Positions 42,455 to 50,415 of a stretch of 64,000 nucleotides of DNA are shown piece by piece (position 1 is the stretch's first letter; each line of letters begins with the position of its first letter). The position numbers and the translations under genes were made by a program. The notes beneath the pieces were generated by a model, which worked only from the letters and a program-made list of their open reading frames with translations, was not told the origin of the DNA and searched no databases. The DNA is from Halobacillus aidingensis (GTDB lineage Bacteria; Bacillota; Bacilli; Bacillales; Halobacillaceae). The stretch lies in NCBI RefSeq assembly GCF_900104185.1, contig NZ_FNIZ01000013.1:45827-109826 (forward strand), in the 5' to 3' direction.

Positions 42455-42718
42455 ATGAAAAACAGAAGTACCGATTATTACCGCCATCACAGGGAGCGCA
42501 TCATCCGGAAGCATCTGGACTTTCTTGTGAACGTGAGACAGTATGAGGAAAGTGACCCCAGGCATCCATGGCTGAAGCACCCTGGAAAGTTGGCGAAAGC
42601 GCACCGGAAAGGCGCGTATCGGTATGAAAAGAAATATAACATCAAAAAAGCACCGGAAAAGTCGCGGCTGCAGATGATGCGTGCTGAAATGGAACATTAC
42701 GAACAGGACTGGTGTTGA
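42455..42718 (+). CDS. hypothetical small basic protein
   Basis: 87 residues, very rich in Arg/Lys/His and Tyr (TDYYRHHRERIIRKHLDFLV, KLAKAHRKGAYRYEKKYNIK). Soluble; possibly nucleic-acid binding from charge alone. No family recognised. Lies between ykuI and a GNAT gene, 15 bases before the latter. Confidence 0.55.
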   Translation: MKNRSTDYYRHHRERIIRKHLDFLVNVRQYEESDPRHPWLKHPGKLAKAHRKGAYRYEKKYNIKKAPEKSRLQMMRAEMEHYEQDWC

Positions 42719-42733
42719 AAGAGGGGGAGCAGG

Positions 42734-43204
42734 TTGAAGCTTTCTGTACAGGAAATGACGAAAGAGTTTGCGGAAGAATCTCTCCAGTGGACGTACAAGC
42801 CGCCTTATGATTTTTACAATGTGGAACTGTCAGAAGAGACGCTTGCCGAACGGTTGGACGGAAGTTATCGTTCGGTTTTGGATGAGACAGGAGCACTCAT
42901 CGGCTTCTTTTGCACAGGAGAGAGCGCGAAAGTTCCGGCTGGAGAGAAGGATGGCGTCTATGATGAAGCGGCGGTCGACATGGGCCTCGGCATGCATCCA
43001 TCACTTACAGGGCAGGGGAACGGGAATCTTTTTGGGAAAACGGTCCTCGCCCAAATCGAAGCGGAACATGAAGGGAAACCGGTGCGACTGTCGGTGGCCA
43101 CCTTCAACAAGCGGGCCATCCGTCTGTATGAGAACATGGGTTTTGTTAAACGAGCTTCTTTTCAAACGGATGTGTGTCCTTTCATTACCATGATTAAAGA
43201 ATAA
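42734..43204 (+). CDS. GNAT-family N-acetyltransferase
   Basis: 156 residues. The acetyl-CoA-binding segment is GLGMHPSLTGQGNGNLFGKT (~84-103; usual Q/RxxGxG/A pattern), followed by LSVATFNKRAIRLYENMGF, the typical GNAT C-terminal motif. TTG start after GAGGGGGAG. Acceptor unknown. Confidence 0.88.
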   Translation: MKLSVQEMTKEFAEESLQWTYKPPYDFYNVELSEETLAERLDGSYRSVLDETGALIGFFCTGESAKVPAGEKDGVYDEAAVDMGLGMHPSLTGQGNGNLFGKTVLAQIEAEHEGKPVRLSVATFNKRAIRLYENMGFVKRASFQTDVCPFITMIKE

Positions 43205-43207
43205 TCG

Positions 43208-43238
43208 AAAGTCCGGGACTGTTGTTCCGGGCTTTTGT
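43208..43238 (+). terminator. terminator after the GNAT gene
   Basis: AAAGTCCGGGAC-TGTT-GTTCCGGGCTTTT, a 12-bp stem with one mismatch and a U-rich tail. Confidence 0.8.
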
Positions 43239-43372
43239 TATTGTTTTGTAAAGTTTCAGCTATATTCCCTTCGTCTCAAACATTATAAATTGCCAGACAT
43301 CTTTCCTCTGATTATAATGAACAAATACAGAGATAGGTATTATGGATTATTAGACGGGAGAGGACTGGTAAA

Positions 43373-44284
43373 ATGGTGCATAAGTTAGAAGAGTCTGTTG
43401 TGAGGAAAGACCTGATGTTTGAAGCGGCTGAAAAGAATTTGGCGATGATCCAATTCGGTACAGACCGGAGAGTCTCCTATGTGAATGAAATTTTCTCATC
43501 CACGATGCAGTTCAGATCGACCGATGACATGATCGGTTTGCATCATCAGAACTTTTGTTTTGATGATTTTGCCAAGAGCAGGGACTACGATACGTTCTGG
43601 AACGGCTTGTTGAGAGGGCGCTGCTACCAGGATAAAATAGAGCGGAAAGATGCGAAAGGAAATCGTGTCTGGCTTGAAGCGACCTACATGCCTGTTTACG
43701 ATGGCGCTAAAATCGTCGGAGTCATGAAAGTCGCGACAGATATTACGAAGCGTCAAAGTGAAATCACTGAAGTGGTGGAACGTTTGAAGAAGATGTCCCT
43801 TACCTTAAATACAAGGGCCGAAGAAGGGGTCCGCCAACATGAAGAACTGAATGACAAAATCAATGAAATCGCTGTCAAATCAAAAGATAATACGGATATT
43901 CTCATAGATTTGCGTAAACAGGCGGAAGAGATCCAGGGCGTCGTGAAGACGATCCGTGATATCGCTGCCCAGACGAACCTTTTGTCATTGAATGCAGCGA
44001 TTGAAGCAGCTCGTGCCGGGGAGCATGGTCGCGGGTTTGATGTCGTCGCGAAAGAAGTACGGAAGCTTTCGACGAAAGTGGAAGAATCGATCGGAGAGGT
44101 CCGTGAAAATATCGATAATATTACAAAAGAGATTTCCAATATCACCTCAGGAACCGAGCAGATCAGAAAAGACGTGGAAAACGGTCAAGGGCAGATCAAC
44201 GAAGCGTCAGCGGGTTACAAGCAAGTCGTCGGGTCGGCGGAATCGTTGAAAAAAGAAGCGGAGGCCTTGTCCGGAATCATTTGA
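43373..44284 (+). CDS. soluble PAS-domain methyl-accepting chemotaxis protein
   Basis: 303 residues without membrane helices. N-terminal PAS/PAC domain (~15-125: [20 protein letters not shown] .. [26 protein letters not shown]), then a short signalling domain with the CheA/CheW-contact hairpin [20 protein letters not shown] followed by [13 protein letters not shown]. The coiled coil is shorter than in transmembrane receptors. Likely a cytoplasmic sensor of redox or a small ligand. Monocistronic, 120 bases before a diguanylate cyclase gene. Confidence 0.9.
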   Translation: MVHKLEESVVRKDLMFEAAEKNLAMIQFGTDRRVSYVNEIFSSTMQFRSTDDMIGLHHQNFCFDDFAKSRDYDTFWNGLLRGRCYQDKIERKDAKGNRVWLEATYMPVYDGAKIVGVMKVATDITKRQSEITEVVERLKKMSLTLNTRAEEGVRQHEELNDKINEIAVKSKDNTDILIDLRKQAEEIQGVVKTIRDIAAQTNLLSLNAAIEAARAGEHGRGFDVVAKEVRKLSTKVEESIGEVRENIDNITKEISNITSGTEQIRKDVENGQGQINEASAGYKQVVGSAESLKKEAEALSGII

Positions 44285-44404
44285 ACATCCGAAAGTTTCA
44301 AATGTAGCAGGAGGGGTATTTTCATCTTAGAGTAAATATACCTAGGTCTAAATGACGTCAAAGAAGCGTATTTATTCGTACCCTTTTGGAAAGGTCGTCT
44401 TGAT

Positions 44405-45220
44405 ATGAAATCGAATTATTTAAGGTGGATGCTCGTCATCTATATCGCTCTTGGGGTTCTGATGGGCATCAGTTTTTCGCTTGTGCTCGATCAGTTCATC
44501 CCGATTCCCGAGCAGCTGTTCATATATTTCATGATCGCTTCAGTCTTTGCGGGGTCACTGTTAGGAATGGTGAACTATTTGGTTTATTTTTACTTTACAA
44601 AAGTATTCATCCGTCATGTGAACCAGGTGTTGAATTCAGTTAGAAACGGGGACTTGTCAGCAAGAACGAAGTTTCGTTCCGGGGGCATTATCGGTGAATT
44701 GAATCGGAACATCAACAAAACGCTCATCAATCTGGAGCACTCCCAGAACACCATCCTCCATGATGATCTGACCCGTATCCCGAACAGGCAGGCCCTACAG
44801 CAGCGTTTCCTCAACCGGGAGGAGAGCGGTGCATAGGCGCTGTTGTTCATTGATGTGAATGAATTCAAGAAAATCAATGATACATACGGCCACATGACAG
44901 GAGATGAGATGCTCAAATCCATCGCTACCGTCCTGCAGAAAATGGTGAAAGAGACCGCACAGGTGGACAGGTTGAGCGGTGATGAATTCGTTATTCTGCA
45001 AAAAATGCAGAATGGGGAGGGTGCCGAAGAATTATGTAGCCGCATCCACCATGCTTTCGAGGCGCCTTTTTTCCAAGATGGACACCACATCCCTGTCAGC
45101 CTCAGCATCGGAGTATGTGAGTTCGAGTTTGGTCAAAGGGATTTTGTAAGCATTTTGGATGAGGCGGATCAGGAGATGTATAAAGCGAAAAATATGCGCA
45201 AAGTTCGACTGCAATCTTAA
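44405..45220 (+). pseudogene. membrane diguanylate cyclase interrupted by an in-frame amber codon
   Basis: Two N-terminal helices (~7-60), a HAMP-like segment (VNQVLNSVRNGDLSARTKFR) and a GGDEF domain that starts normally (ILHDDLTRIPNRQALQQRFL) but meets TAG at 44834. The same frame continues without shift: ALLFIDVNEFKKINDTYGHM, RLSGDEFVIL (SGDEF signature) and SLSIGVCEFE to 45220. The downstream half has no credible start of its own (TTG at 44843 without a ribosome site). Either a point-mutated pseudogene or a readthrough product; all catalytic motifs lie after the stop. Confidence 0.85.
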
Positions 45221-45232
45221 AGCCGATAAGAG

Positions 45233-45264
45233 GAAGCCGCTTAGACATGGTCCAAGCGGCTTTC
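45233..45264 (+). terminator. terminator of the diguanylate cyclase gene
   Basis: GAAGCCGCTT.GAC-ATG-GTC.AAGCGGCTTTC followed by TTTGTTT. Confidence 0.8.
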
Positions 45265-45329
45265 TTTGTTTCATATATTTTCTCATACTAAGCTTGCGCT
45301 TTACCGTTCCAAGAAAAGTCCATTAGATT

Positions 45330-46025
45330 TTATCTTACGATGAACTTCAAGTCTCCGACTCCCATTTCAGCATCGATATGAATGCGTGTTTCACTAGAAT
45401 CATACGCTTCGTTCACCCATGAATCTCCCATTTTTGTGAGGCCATCCGTACTTATATCCCCAATCCCTTTCTCTGCAGTGATTTTCACACCTGTTTCTTT
45501 AGGCACGTATACAGTGCTTTCCCCGACCCCTGTTTCGATTTTTGCATCAAAGCTTTCCTCATAATCACCGGATAGATCGACAGTCATTTCCCCTACACCA
45601 GTCTCGATGGAAAGGTTCTGCAATTTCGCTGCTGTTAGATCCAGGGTGGACTCTGATGCCCCCGTTTGGATGGAAAGTTCTACAGGAATCTTTTTCGTTA
45701 AGAGAACGTCCCACTCACTCTTTTGATTGTTGATGAATTTCTTTTTTTGTTTCGTTTGGGAGAGCATGATGGTGCCGTCTTGATAAGAAAGCTCTGGAGT
45801 CAAACGGTTTTCAGGATAAATGAACGAACCTTCCAGCCAGTCCTCAGGTCCTGTACCCAATGTAAGCTCTCCGACACCCATATCGATTTCCACTTTTAGT
45901 TGATCTGCATCATCTTGTTGGATCCGTTGTGTCTCTTCCACTTGTTCACCAGCATGGACGAAGGAACATCCAGCCAATGTCATCAAGGCACTTGCGCCAA
46001 CAAGGGTTTTGTATAACTTCTTCAT
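45330..46025 (-). CDS. toast-rack (DUF4097/LiaF-like) lipoprotein
   Basis: 231 residues starting at MKKLYKTLVG (ATG 8 bases after GGAG). Lipoprotein signal ALMTLAGC (Cys ~20). The rest is repetitive beta-helix with recurrent GVGELTL / GASESTL / GVGEMTV / GVGESTVYV / GVGDLKF strands, typical of toast-rack domains in DUF4097, DUF2154 and LiaF-type envelope-stress proteins. Displayed outside the membrane. No two-component genes are adjacent. Function not established. Confidence 0.85.
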   Translation of the reverse strand: MKKLYKTLVGASALMTLAGCSFVHAGEQVEETQRIQQDDADQLKVEIDMGVGELTLGTGPEDWLEGSFIYPENRLTPELSYQDGTIMLSQTKQKKKFINNQKSEWDVLLTKKIPVELSIQTGASESTLDLTAAKLQNLSIETGVGEMTVDLSGDYEESFDAKIETGVGESTVYVPKETGVKITAEKGIGDISTDGLTKMGDSWVNEAYDSSETRIHIDAEMGVGDLKFIVR

Positions 46026-46202
46026 TATCACCGCTCCTTTTTTTGCATCTAAGACCAGTATAGAGTTCTTCCAACAAATGGATCAGTGGCTGTGGGTGTA
46101 TCTTTTGTAGGTCTCGAGATGTATTTTACTTCCATAAGTCCTTGAAAGGGGCGTTCTACTCTTTTGGATGGGGAATAGATTGGAAAAGAAGGAGGAGATG
46201 TT

Positions 46203-46589
46203 GTGAAGGTTGTAGCACTGAAAGATGTGATCGGGACGAGTCAGGATGTCGATGGAGGGACATGGAACAGCCGGCGTCTCATCGTCAAGAAGGATGGGAT
46301 GGGCTATTCGGTCCATGACACGATCATCCGCGCAGGTACAGAAACACACATTTGGTACAAGCATCACCTGGAATCGGTCTACTGCATCGAAGGAGAGGGG
46401 GAAGTCATCACGCTCAAAGACCAAAAGACATGGCCGATCGAGCAGGGCGTCCTCTATGCGCTAGATGAACATGATGAGCATTTGTTACGGGCGAAAACGG
46501 ATATGAGGATGATCTGCGTCTTCAATCCACCCATCAGTGGGGATGAAGTCCATGATGAAGACGGGGTGTATCCAGTCGATGAATCGTAA
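46203..46589 (+). CDS. ectC: solitary L-ectoine synthase
   Basis: 128-residue cupin closely following EctC along its whole length ([82 protein letters not shown]). The iron ligands known from structural work, Glu57, Tyr85 and His93, are all present at exactly these positions. EctC cyclises N-gamma-acetyl-diaminobutyrate to the compatible solute ectoine. GTG start after GGAGGAG. Neither ectA nor ectB is nearby, and the gene is monocistronic with its own terminator, so it is an orphan copy. Confidence 0.93.
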   Translation: MKVVALKDVIGTSQDVDGGTWNSRRLIVKKDGMGYSVHDTIIRAGTETHIWYKHHLESVYCIEGEGEVITLKDQKTWPIEQGVLYALDEHDEHLLRAKTDMRMICVFNPPISGDEVHDEDGVYPVDES

Positions 46590-46620
46590 CCTTTCCTAGT
46601 CCAGGAAGGGTTATTTTTTT
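46588..46620 (+). terminator. terminator of ectC
   Basis: AACCTTTCCT-AGTCC-AGGAAGGGTT followed by ATTTTTTT; overlaps the stop codon. Confidence 0.85.
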
Positions 46621-46679
46621 CCATAAAAACGGAAATTTTTGTTACAATGGGACCGGTGGAGCGTTAAGGGGGGGGATCG

Positions 46680-46922
46680 ATGTACAAGTTTTGGGACAGG
46701 GCAGGTGTTATTTTTTTAGTCGCTGGATTTTCAGCTCTCATCCTACCGTTGTTTACAGATTTTCCTTTTCGATGGGAGTTATTATGGATCTGTTCCGTGC
46801 CGTCAATTGTCACAATGAGGGTGAAAGATATTCAAAATGGAAAGAAAGTGGAACCGACCTTAGCTATCGCTTTTAGTTTACTAATGTGTGGGTTTTCTTT
46901 TTACAGTTTACTATTTACTTGA
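46680..46922 (+). CDS. hypothetical small membrane protein
   Basis: 80 residues with three hydrophobic segments (VIFLVAGFSALILPLFT; LLWICSVPSIVTM; LAIAFSLLMCGFSFYSLL). Ribosome site GGGGGG about 5 bases before the ATG. No family recognised; first of three small membrane-protein genes in a row. Confidence 0.6.
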   Translation: MYKFWDRAGVIFLVAGFSALILPLFTDFPFRWELLWICSVPSIVTMRVKDIQNGKKVEPTLAIAFSLLMCGFSFYSLLFT

Positions 46923-46944
46923 TTACATAATGTGAGGGATTTGT

Positions 46945-47403
46945 ATGGAAGAAGCGCTGGAAAAAGAAAGTGTGGATCAGAAAAAGATCAGGAACAAAGC
47001 TCGCAGCTCTATGTGGCATCTATTCTTGTTGATGGTATTGTGTATCGGTTTTGGGCAGATCTTTTTTGAAATGATTCCAGGTCTTTTTTATCTAGGGGCT
47101 GTTATCTTTTATGGATTTTTTCTTTATGAAACGTATATGAGTAGAAAAACGAATGAAGAGTTGTGGCAGATTTGGGATGAACAGTGGAGGGACCGCCGGT
47201 TTCTTTTTCAATTCCGATCTTCACTGTCCAAAAGTTTAGAAGTATTGTTTCCTGCAATTATCGGAGCGAACGCTTCATGGATGATGTTTGGTCTATTCCT
47301 GGTTATTGGGCTGGCTGTGGGATTTAGAGATGGTATTAAGAAATGGAAAGCGAAAGAGCATTACTATGAAGAATACATAAAGGGTAGGAGGATGGCCGCA
47401 TGA
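46945..47403 (+). CDS. hypothetical membrane protein
   Basis: 152 residues: a charged N-terminus, two helices (HLFLLMVLCIGFGQIFFEMI; LFYLGAVIFYGFFLYET), a Trp/Arg-rich cytoplasmic loop (ELWQIWDEQWRDRRFLFQ), then a hydrophobic segment (WMMFGLFLVIGLAVGF). Starts 22 bases after the preceding gene and overlaps the next by four bases. Family unknown. Confidence 0.6.
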   Translation: MEEALEKESVDQKKIRNKARSSMWHLFLLMVLCIGFGQIFFEMIPGLFYLGAVIFYGFFLYETYMSRKTNEELWQIWDEQWRDRRFLFQFRSSLSKSLEVLFPAIIGANASWMMFGLFLVIGLAVGFRDGIKKWKAKEHYYEEYIKGRRMAA

Positions 47404-47624
47404 AAGCATTTAGAATTTTCATCGCCGTCTGCGGTGTCATGGCTATCCTCTGGATGACGGTCAGTTTATTTCATGAAGGATTCAACCCTTCTTCCCAAAC
47501 CAATGCACTTATCATCGGAGCACTCTTTTTATTACTTGCTGTAGAAAATTGGATGGATGATCAAAAGAAATACGCGGCATTTTACTTCCTTCTTGCTTTC
47601 ATTCAAATCGCACTCATGATATAA
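47400..47624 (+). CDS. hypothetical small membrane protein (YczI/DUF3953-like)
   Basis: 74 residues with three closely packed helices (FRIFIAVCGVMAILWMTVSL; ALIIGALFLLLAVENWM; YAAFYFLLAFIQIALMI). ATGA overlap with the preceding gene shows translational coupling. Similarity to DUF3953 is tentative. Confidence 0.6.
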   Translation: MKAFRIFIAVCGVMAILWMTVSLFHEGFNPSSQTNALIIGALFLLLAVENWMDDQKKYAAFYFLLAFIQIALMI

Positions 47625-47628
47625 GAAA

Positions 47629-47647
47629 AGAGCCATGAACTGGCTCT
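47629..47647. terminator. bidirectional hairpin between convergent genes
   Basis: AGAGCCA-TGAAC-TGGCTCT, 7-bp perfect stem, between the convergent ends at 47624 and 47646. No long T-run, so it is moderate at best. Confidence 0.5.
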
Positions 47648-48218
47648 ATCTGTGATGGTAGGTTAGGTCAATCATCAAGGTTGTACATAATAACAGAATC
47701 GCTTGTTCTTCGGTCCACTCGCGGCCTCTTACATGGTAAAGGTCTCCGGAAAGCCAGGCTTCTTTTGTGGTCGGTGCTGGAATCGATCTTTTTTGAATCG
47801 TAGCGATTTGTCCTTCACCTGATTTGACTTCAAAATCAGAAGCCATGTTTTTCCCATCCACTTCAAAAAGGGTTTCTCCCGCAGATTCGGCTATGATTTT
47901 TTGTGAAACGCTCCCTTTGAAATGAAGGTCGAACGTAGAATCTGCCGTTTGAATGGAGACATCGCTTGAGAACCCTTTTTTGCGATGAATATGAGCGATG
48001 ACCTCTTGTTTAAGAGATAAAAGCTTGATATGTAAGCTGGCCATTTGATCAAGATTGAACACTTTCAAAGCATGGTTCAGCCAATGGCCAGATGTAGAAG
48101 AATCTTCCTCAAACGTGGCGACTCTCTGATTCTCGCTATCTAAAATGCTGTACTGGGCGCTTTGATGAGCCATGATGGTTTCGGTTTGCAGTGTGTAGTA
48201 GGTAGAATGATGGAACAT
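47646..48218 (-). CDS. tubby C-terminal-like/LURP-one-related protein (tentative)
   Basis: 190 residues, soluble, with alternating beta strands (YSILDSENQRVATFEEDSST, STFDLHFKGSVSQKIIAESA, TLFEVDGKNMASDFEVKSGE) and a final helix (WTEEQAILLLCTTLMIDLTY). The closing helix after a 12-stranded barrel-like region is the layout of LURP-one/tubby-like domains. The call is from pattern alone. The first ATG may not be the start; MAHQSAQYSI 15 codons later is an alternative. Confidence 0.5.
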   Translation of the reverse strand: MFHHSTYYTLQTETIMAHQSAQYSILDSENQRVATFEEDSSTSGHWLNHALKVFNLDQMASLHIKLLSLKQEVIAHIHRKKGFSSDVSIQTADSTFDLHFKGSVSQKIIAESAGETLFEVDGKNMASDFEVKSGEGQIATIQKRSIPAPTTKEAWLSGDLYHVRGREWTEEQAILLLCTTLMIDLTYHHR

Positions 48219-48297
48219 AATCGTCTCGCTTTCTTTATAAGAATTACTAAACAGTACGGATGACTGAGTGTGGTGGTTTCATCCATTTAAAAAATGC

Positions 48298-48350
48298 GAG
48301 TCGCGCACAGGAAGTCCGAGTCGCGCGCAGGAAGTTTGAGCCGCGCGCGG
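48298..48350. repeat. 20-bp tandem repeat, 2.6 units
   Basis: GAGTCGCGCACAGGAAGTCC, GAGTCGCGCGCAGGAAGTTT and GAGCCGCGCGCGG follow head to tail. It is far more GC-rich than its surroundings and sits just upstream of the gene starting at 48404. Confidence 0.8.
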
Positions 48351-48403
48351 TCATGAACGAACAATCACGGCCAACGAAAAGATTAAGAGTTAGGAAGATA
48401 CAT

Positions 48404-49303
48404 ATGAAAGGAAAAACATTTATCATCTCTCTGCTGATCATCACCATCAGTTGGGGAGGCAACCTATGGTTCTATCAATCCAAGCAATTGGAGGAACCGA
48501 TTTTTCTTGAACACTATTACGGCGGTGCCGGGGTGTTCGAGCTTTATTACTTAACAAATAGAGATGAGTCATCTCATGTGATGAGTGTAGAGTTCAGTGA
48601 TGGAACGACTTTACATGCGAAATCAGATTACTACGGATTTCATAACGGAAATCCTGCATATGGGCCTGATGTCCAAAGCAGGTCTACGCACTACCTGCTG
48701 AAAAAAACAGGATTTGATGAGCAGCAAATGAGAGAATTGGAAGTCGATCATGAAGGAGAAGCCACGATCCATTTCAATGATGGAAAAACAATGACAGCGG
48801 ATATTGGCACGGTTGAATCAAGTGAGTTGAGGGAGGGAAATGGAATATTCCGTTCACAAGGAACTTCAAGTAGCAGTAACGGACGGTCCTTTCGCACTTA
48901 TACAGTAAAAGAAGATTTGAAAATAGATTCGATGTCCTCACCGTTTCCTGAAGTACAGGATGATTTAAAGATGAAATTGTACGCGCCATCGATCGATTTA
49001 ACGGGTACGCCCGATGCTGGAGGACCACGTTCATACTCTAAAGAACTGGATGAGGAATGGAGCCAGGTGGCAGGTGCGCCACTGGAAAACATCGATTTCC
49101 CTATCGACATGAAGCAGGGCGACCGCATCAGATTGACGATGCAGGAAAAGCCGGACTCGATTCGCGCTTATTCCTATGAAATTGAGTTTACAGGCACGTC
49201 GGAGAATGGCACCCCATTCACACAGCCTTTCCTTGTCTCGAATCATCCGCAGTTCACACCAGAGCAGATGGAACTCCTTATTGAAAGGAGAGGGAGCCAA
49301 TGA
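48404..49303 (+). CDS. hypothetical membrane-anchored exported protein
   Basis: 299 residues from the ATG at 48404; the longer frame from 48260 would translate the GC-rich tandem repeat and is rejected. N-terminal signal anchor (MKGKTFIISLLIITISWGGN), then an extracytoplasmic mostly beta protein with ELYYLTNRDESSHVMSVEFS and TIHFNDGKTMTADIGTVESS strands. No family recognised. ATGA overlap with the following membrane-protein gene indicates an operon. Confidence 0.6.
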   Translation: MKGKTFIISLLIITISWGGNLWFYQSKQLEEPIFLEHYYGGAGVFELYYLTNRDESSHVMSVEFSDGTTLHAKSDYYGFHNGNPAYGPDVQSRSTHYLLKKTGFDEQQMRELEVDHEGEATIHFNDGKTMTADIGTVESSELREGNGIFRSQGTSSSSNGRSFRTYTVKEDLKIDSMSSPFPEVQDDLKMKLYAPSIDLTGTPDAGGPRSYSKELDEEWSQVAGAPLENIDFPIDMKQGDRIRLTMQEKPDSIRAYSYEIEFTGTSENGTPFTQPFLVSNHPQFTPEQMELLIERRGSQ

Positions 49304-49866
49304 ATCCCTTTTATCGGATCTTCGGAGGTTTACTTCTCGTTTTAATAGATATCCATCTTGGTCAAATTGAAGTCTTGGCTGATTTCATCGGGTATCTCAT
49401 GGTATTAAGTGCATTGAATGGAATGGATGGGAATTTGAAAGGGATGAAGGGGGCGAGGTCGACAGCTTTGATCATCAGTGTCCTTGCAATTCCGTTAGCC
49501 TTCATTGGACAGCCTACAGGCACAACCATGGGTGTCAGTATCAGCACTGATCTTATCACGATTTACCATCAGTTCACGAGTGTCGTTCATCTTGTCCTGT
49601 CCTACTTCCTTTTTTATGTTCTAATGGATTGGTCGAGAAATGAAGGCAATGAAGATATAAGAAAAAAAACCCGCAAACTTTTCCGGGTTTATCTTGCGAC
49701 GCATATTGTTTATTTTGCGCTCCTTCCATTTTCCATTAATATTCCTGAGAACGTGACCATTCCACTGTTTATCGTAGGTTTGGCTGCCTTATTAATCTTG
49801 GAAATATCGTTTCTAGTTTTGTTACGAACGTATCATAAAGAGCACCAGAATAGAGTCCATATGTAA
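49300..49866 (+). CDS. hypothetical membrane protein
   Basis: 188 residues with about five helices; N-terminal IFGGLLLVLIDIHLGQIEVL and C-terminal IPLFIVGLAALLILEISFLV. Starts with an ATGA overlap on the exported-protein gene. Probably functions with it; family unknown. Confidence 0.6.
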   Translation: MNPFYRIFGGLLLVLIDIHLGQIEVLADFIGYLMVLSALNGMDGNLKGMKGARSTALIISVLAIPLAFIGQPTGTTMGVSISTDLITIYHQFTSVVHLVLSYFLFYVLMDWSRNEGNEDIRKKTRKLFRVYLATHIVYFALLPFSINIPENVTIPLFIVGLAALLILEISFLVLLRTYHKEHQNRVHM

Positions 49867-49897
49867 AAAAGGCGCCTCGGCATGAGGCGCCTTTTTA
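49866..49897. terminator. bidirectional terminator
   Basis: AAAAGGCGCCTC-GGCAT-GAGGCGCCTTTTT, perfect 12-bp stem with A and T runs on both sides, between convergent gene ends. Confidence 0.9.
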
Positions 49898-50206
49898 TGC
49901 GAGTTTTTTTTCCATTTCCGGATCCGCTTCCGCCGCATCAATGAATAAGAAAATGGCCGTCAAAATGTGCATGACCATACCGACAAAAGGAACCCAGCCG
50001 ACGCATGAGGTGACGATTCCGAGGATGCTCCCTCTCGTTTCTCTCCCTTTTTGCTGAGAGAGCACAAGTGTGATGATATGAAGGATAAGCATGACGGCTA
50101 AAGGAGTCCATAATAATGAGATGACAAAGGTTCCGCCAACAAAAGGGATACCTAAACATGCTTCCAAAGTAGCGGTCACCCACATGAGAATACGTGTTGC
50201 TGACAT
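49895..50206 (-). CDS. hypothetical small membrane protein
   Basis: 103 residues with about four short hydrophobic segments, opening GIPFVGGTFVISLLWTPLAV and, later, GWVPFVGMVMHILTAIFLFI. Ribosome site GGAGGTG before the ATG. No family recognised; likely envelope-located. Confidence 0.6.
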   Translation of the reverse strand: MSATRILMWVTATLEACLGIPFVGGTFVISLLWTPLAVMLILHIITLVLSQQKGRETRGSILGIVTSCVGWVPFVGMVMHILTAIFLFIDAAEADPEMEKKLA

Positions 50207-50318
50207 ACAAACACCTCCAATTAATCCTTCATCATTTTATTCAGAGAAAGTAAGTTTAGAACTTGGGACTATGGAAACAGGACAATCGTTTCCTTTTCCA
50301 TCATTTTCTGAATATTTA

Positions 50319-50346
50319 TTCACAATCAGGAAATGTATGGTATATT
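50319..50346 (+). promoter_or_regulatory. putative sigma-A promoter of the pullulanase gene
   Basis: TTCACA (-35), 16 bases, TATATT (-10). The cre box begins seven bases after the -10, overlapping the expected start site. Confidence 0.5.
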
Positions 50347-50352
50347 GGTTTG

Positions 50353-50366
50353 TGAAAGCGTTTGCA
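50353..50366. promoter_or_regulatory. CcpA cre box of the pullulanase gene
   Basis: TGAAAGCGTTTGCA fits the cre consensus fully. Location at the transcription start implies repression of pullulanase by preferred sugars. Confidence 0.75.
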
Positions 50367-50415
50367 CTAATTGGTGTGCATCGCACTCAGATACTCATAA
50401 AAGGAGGAGAATGAT

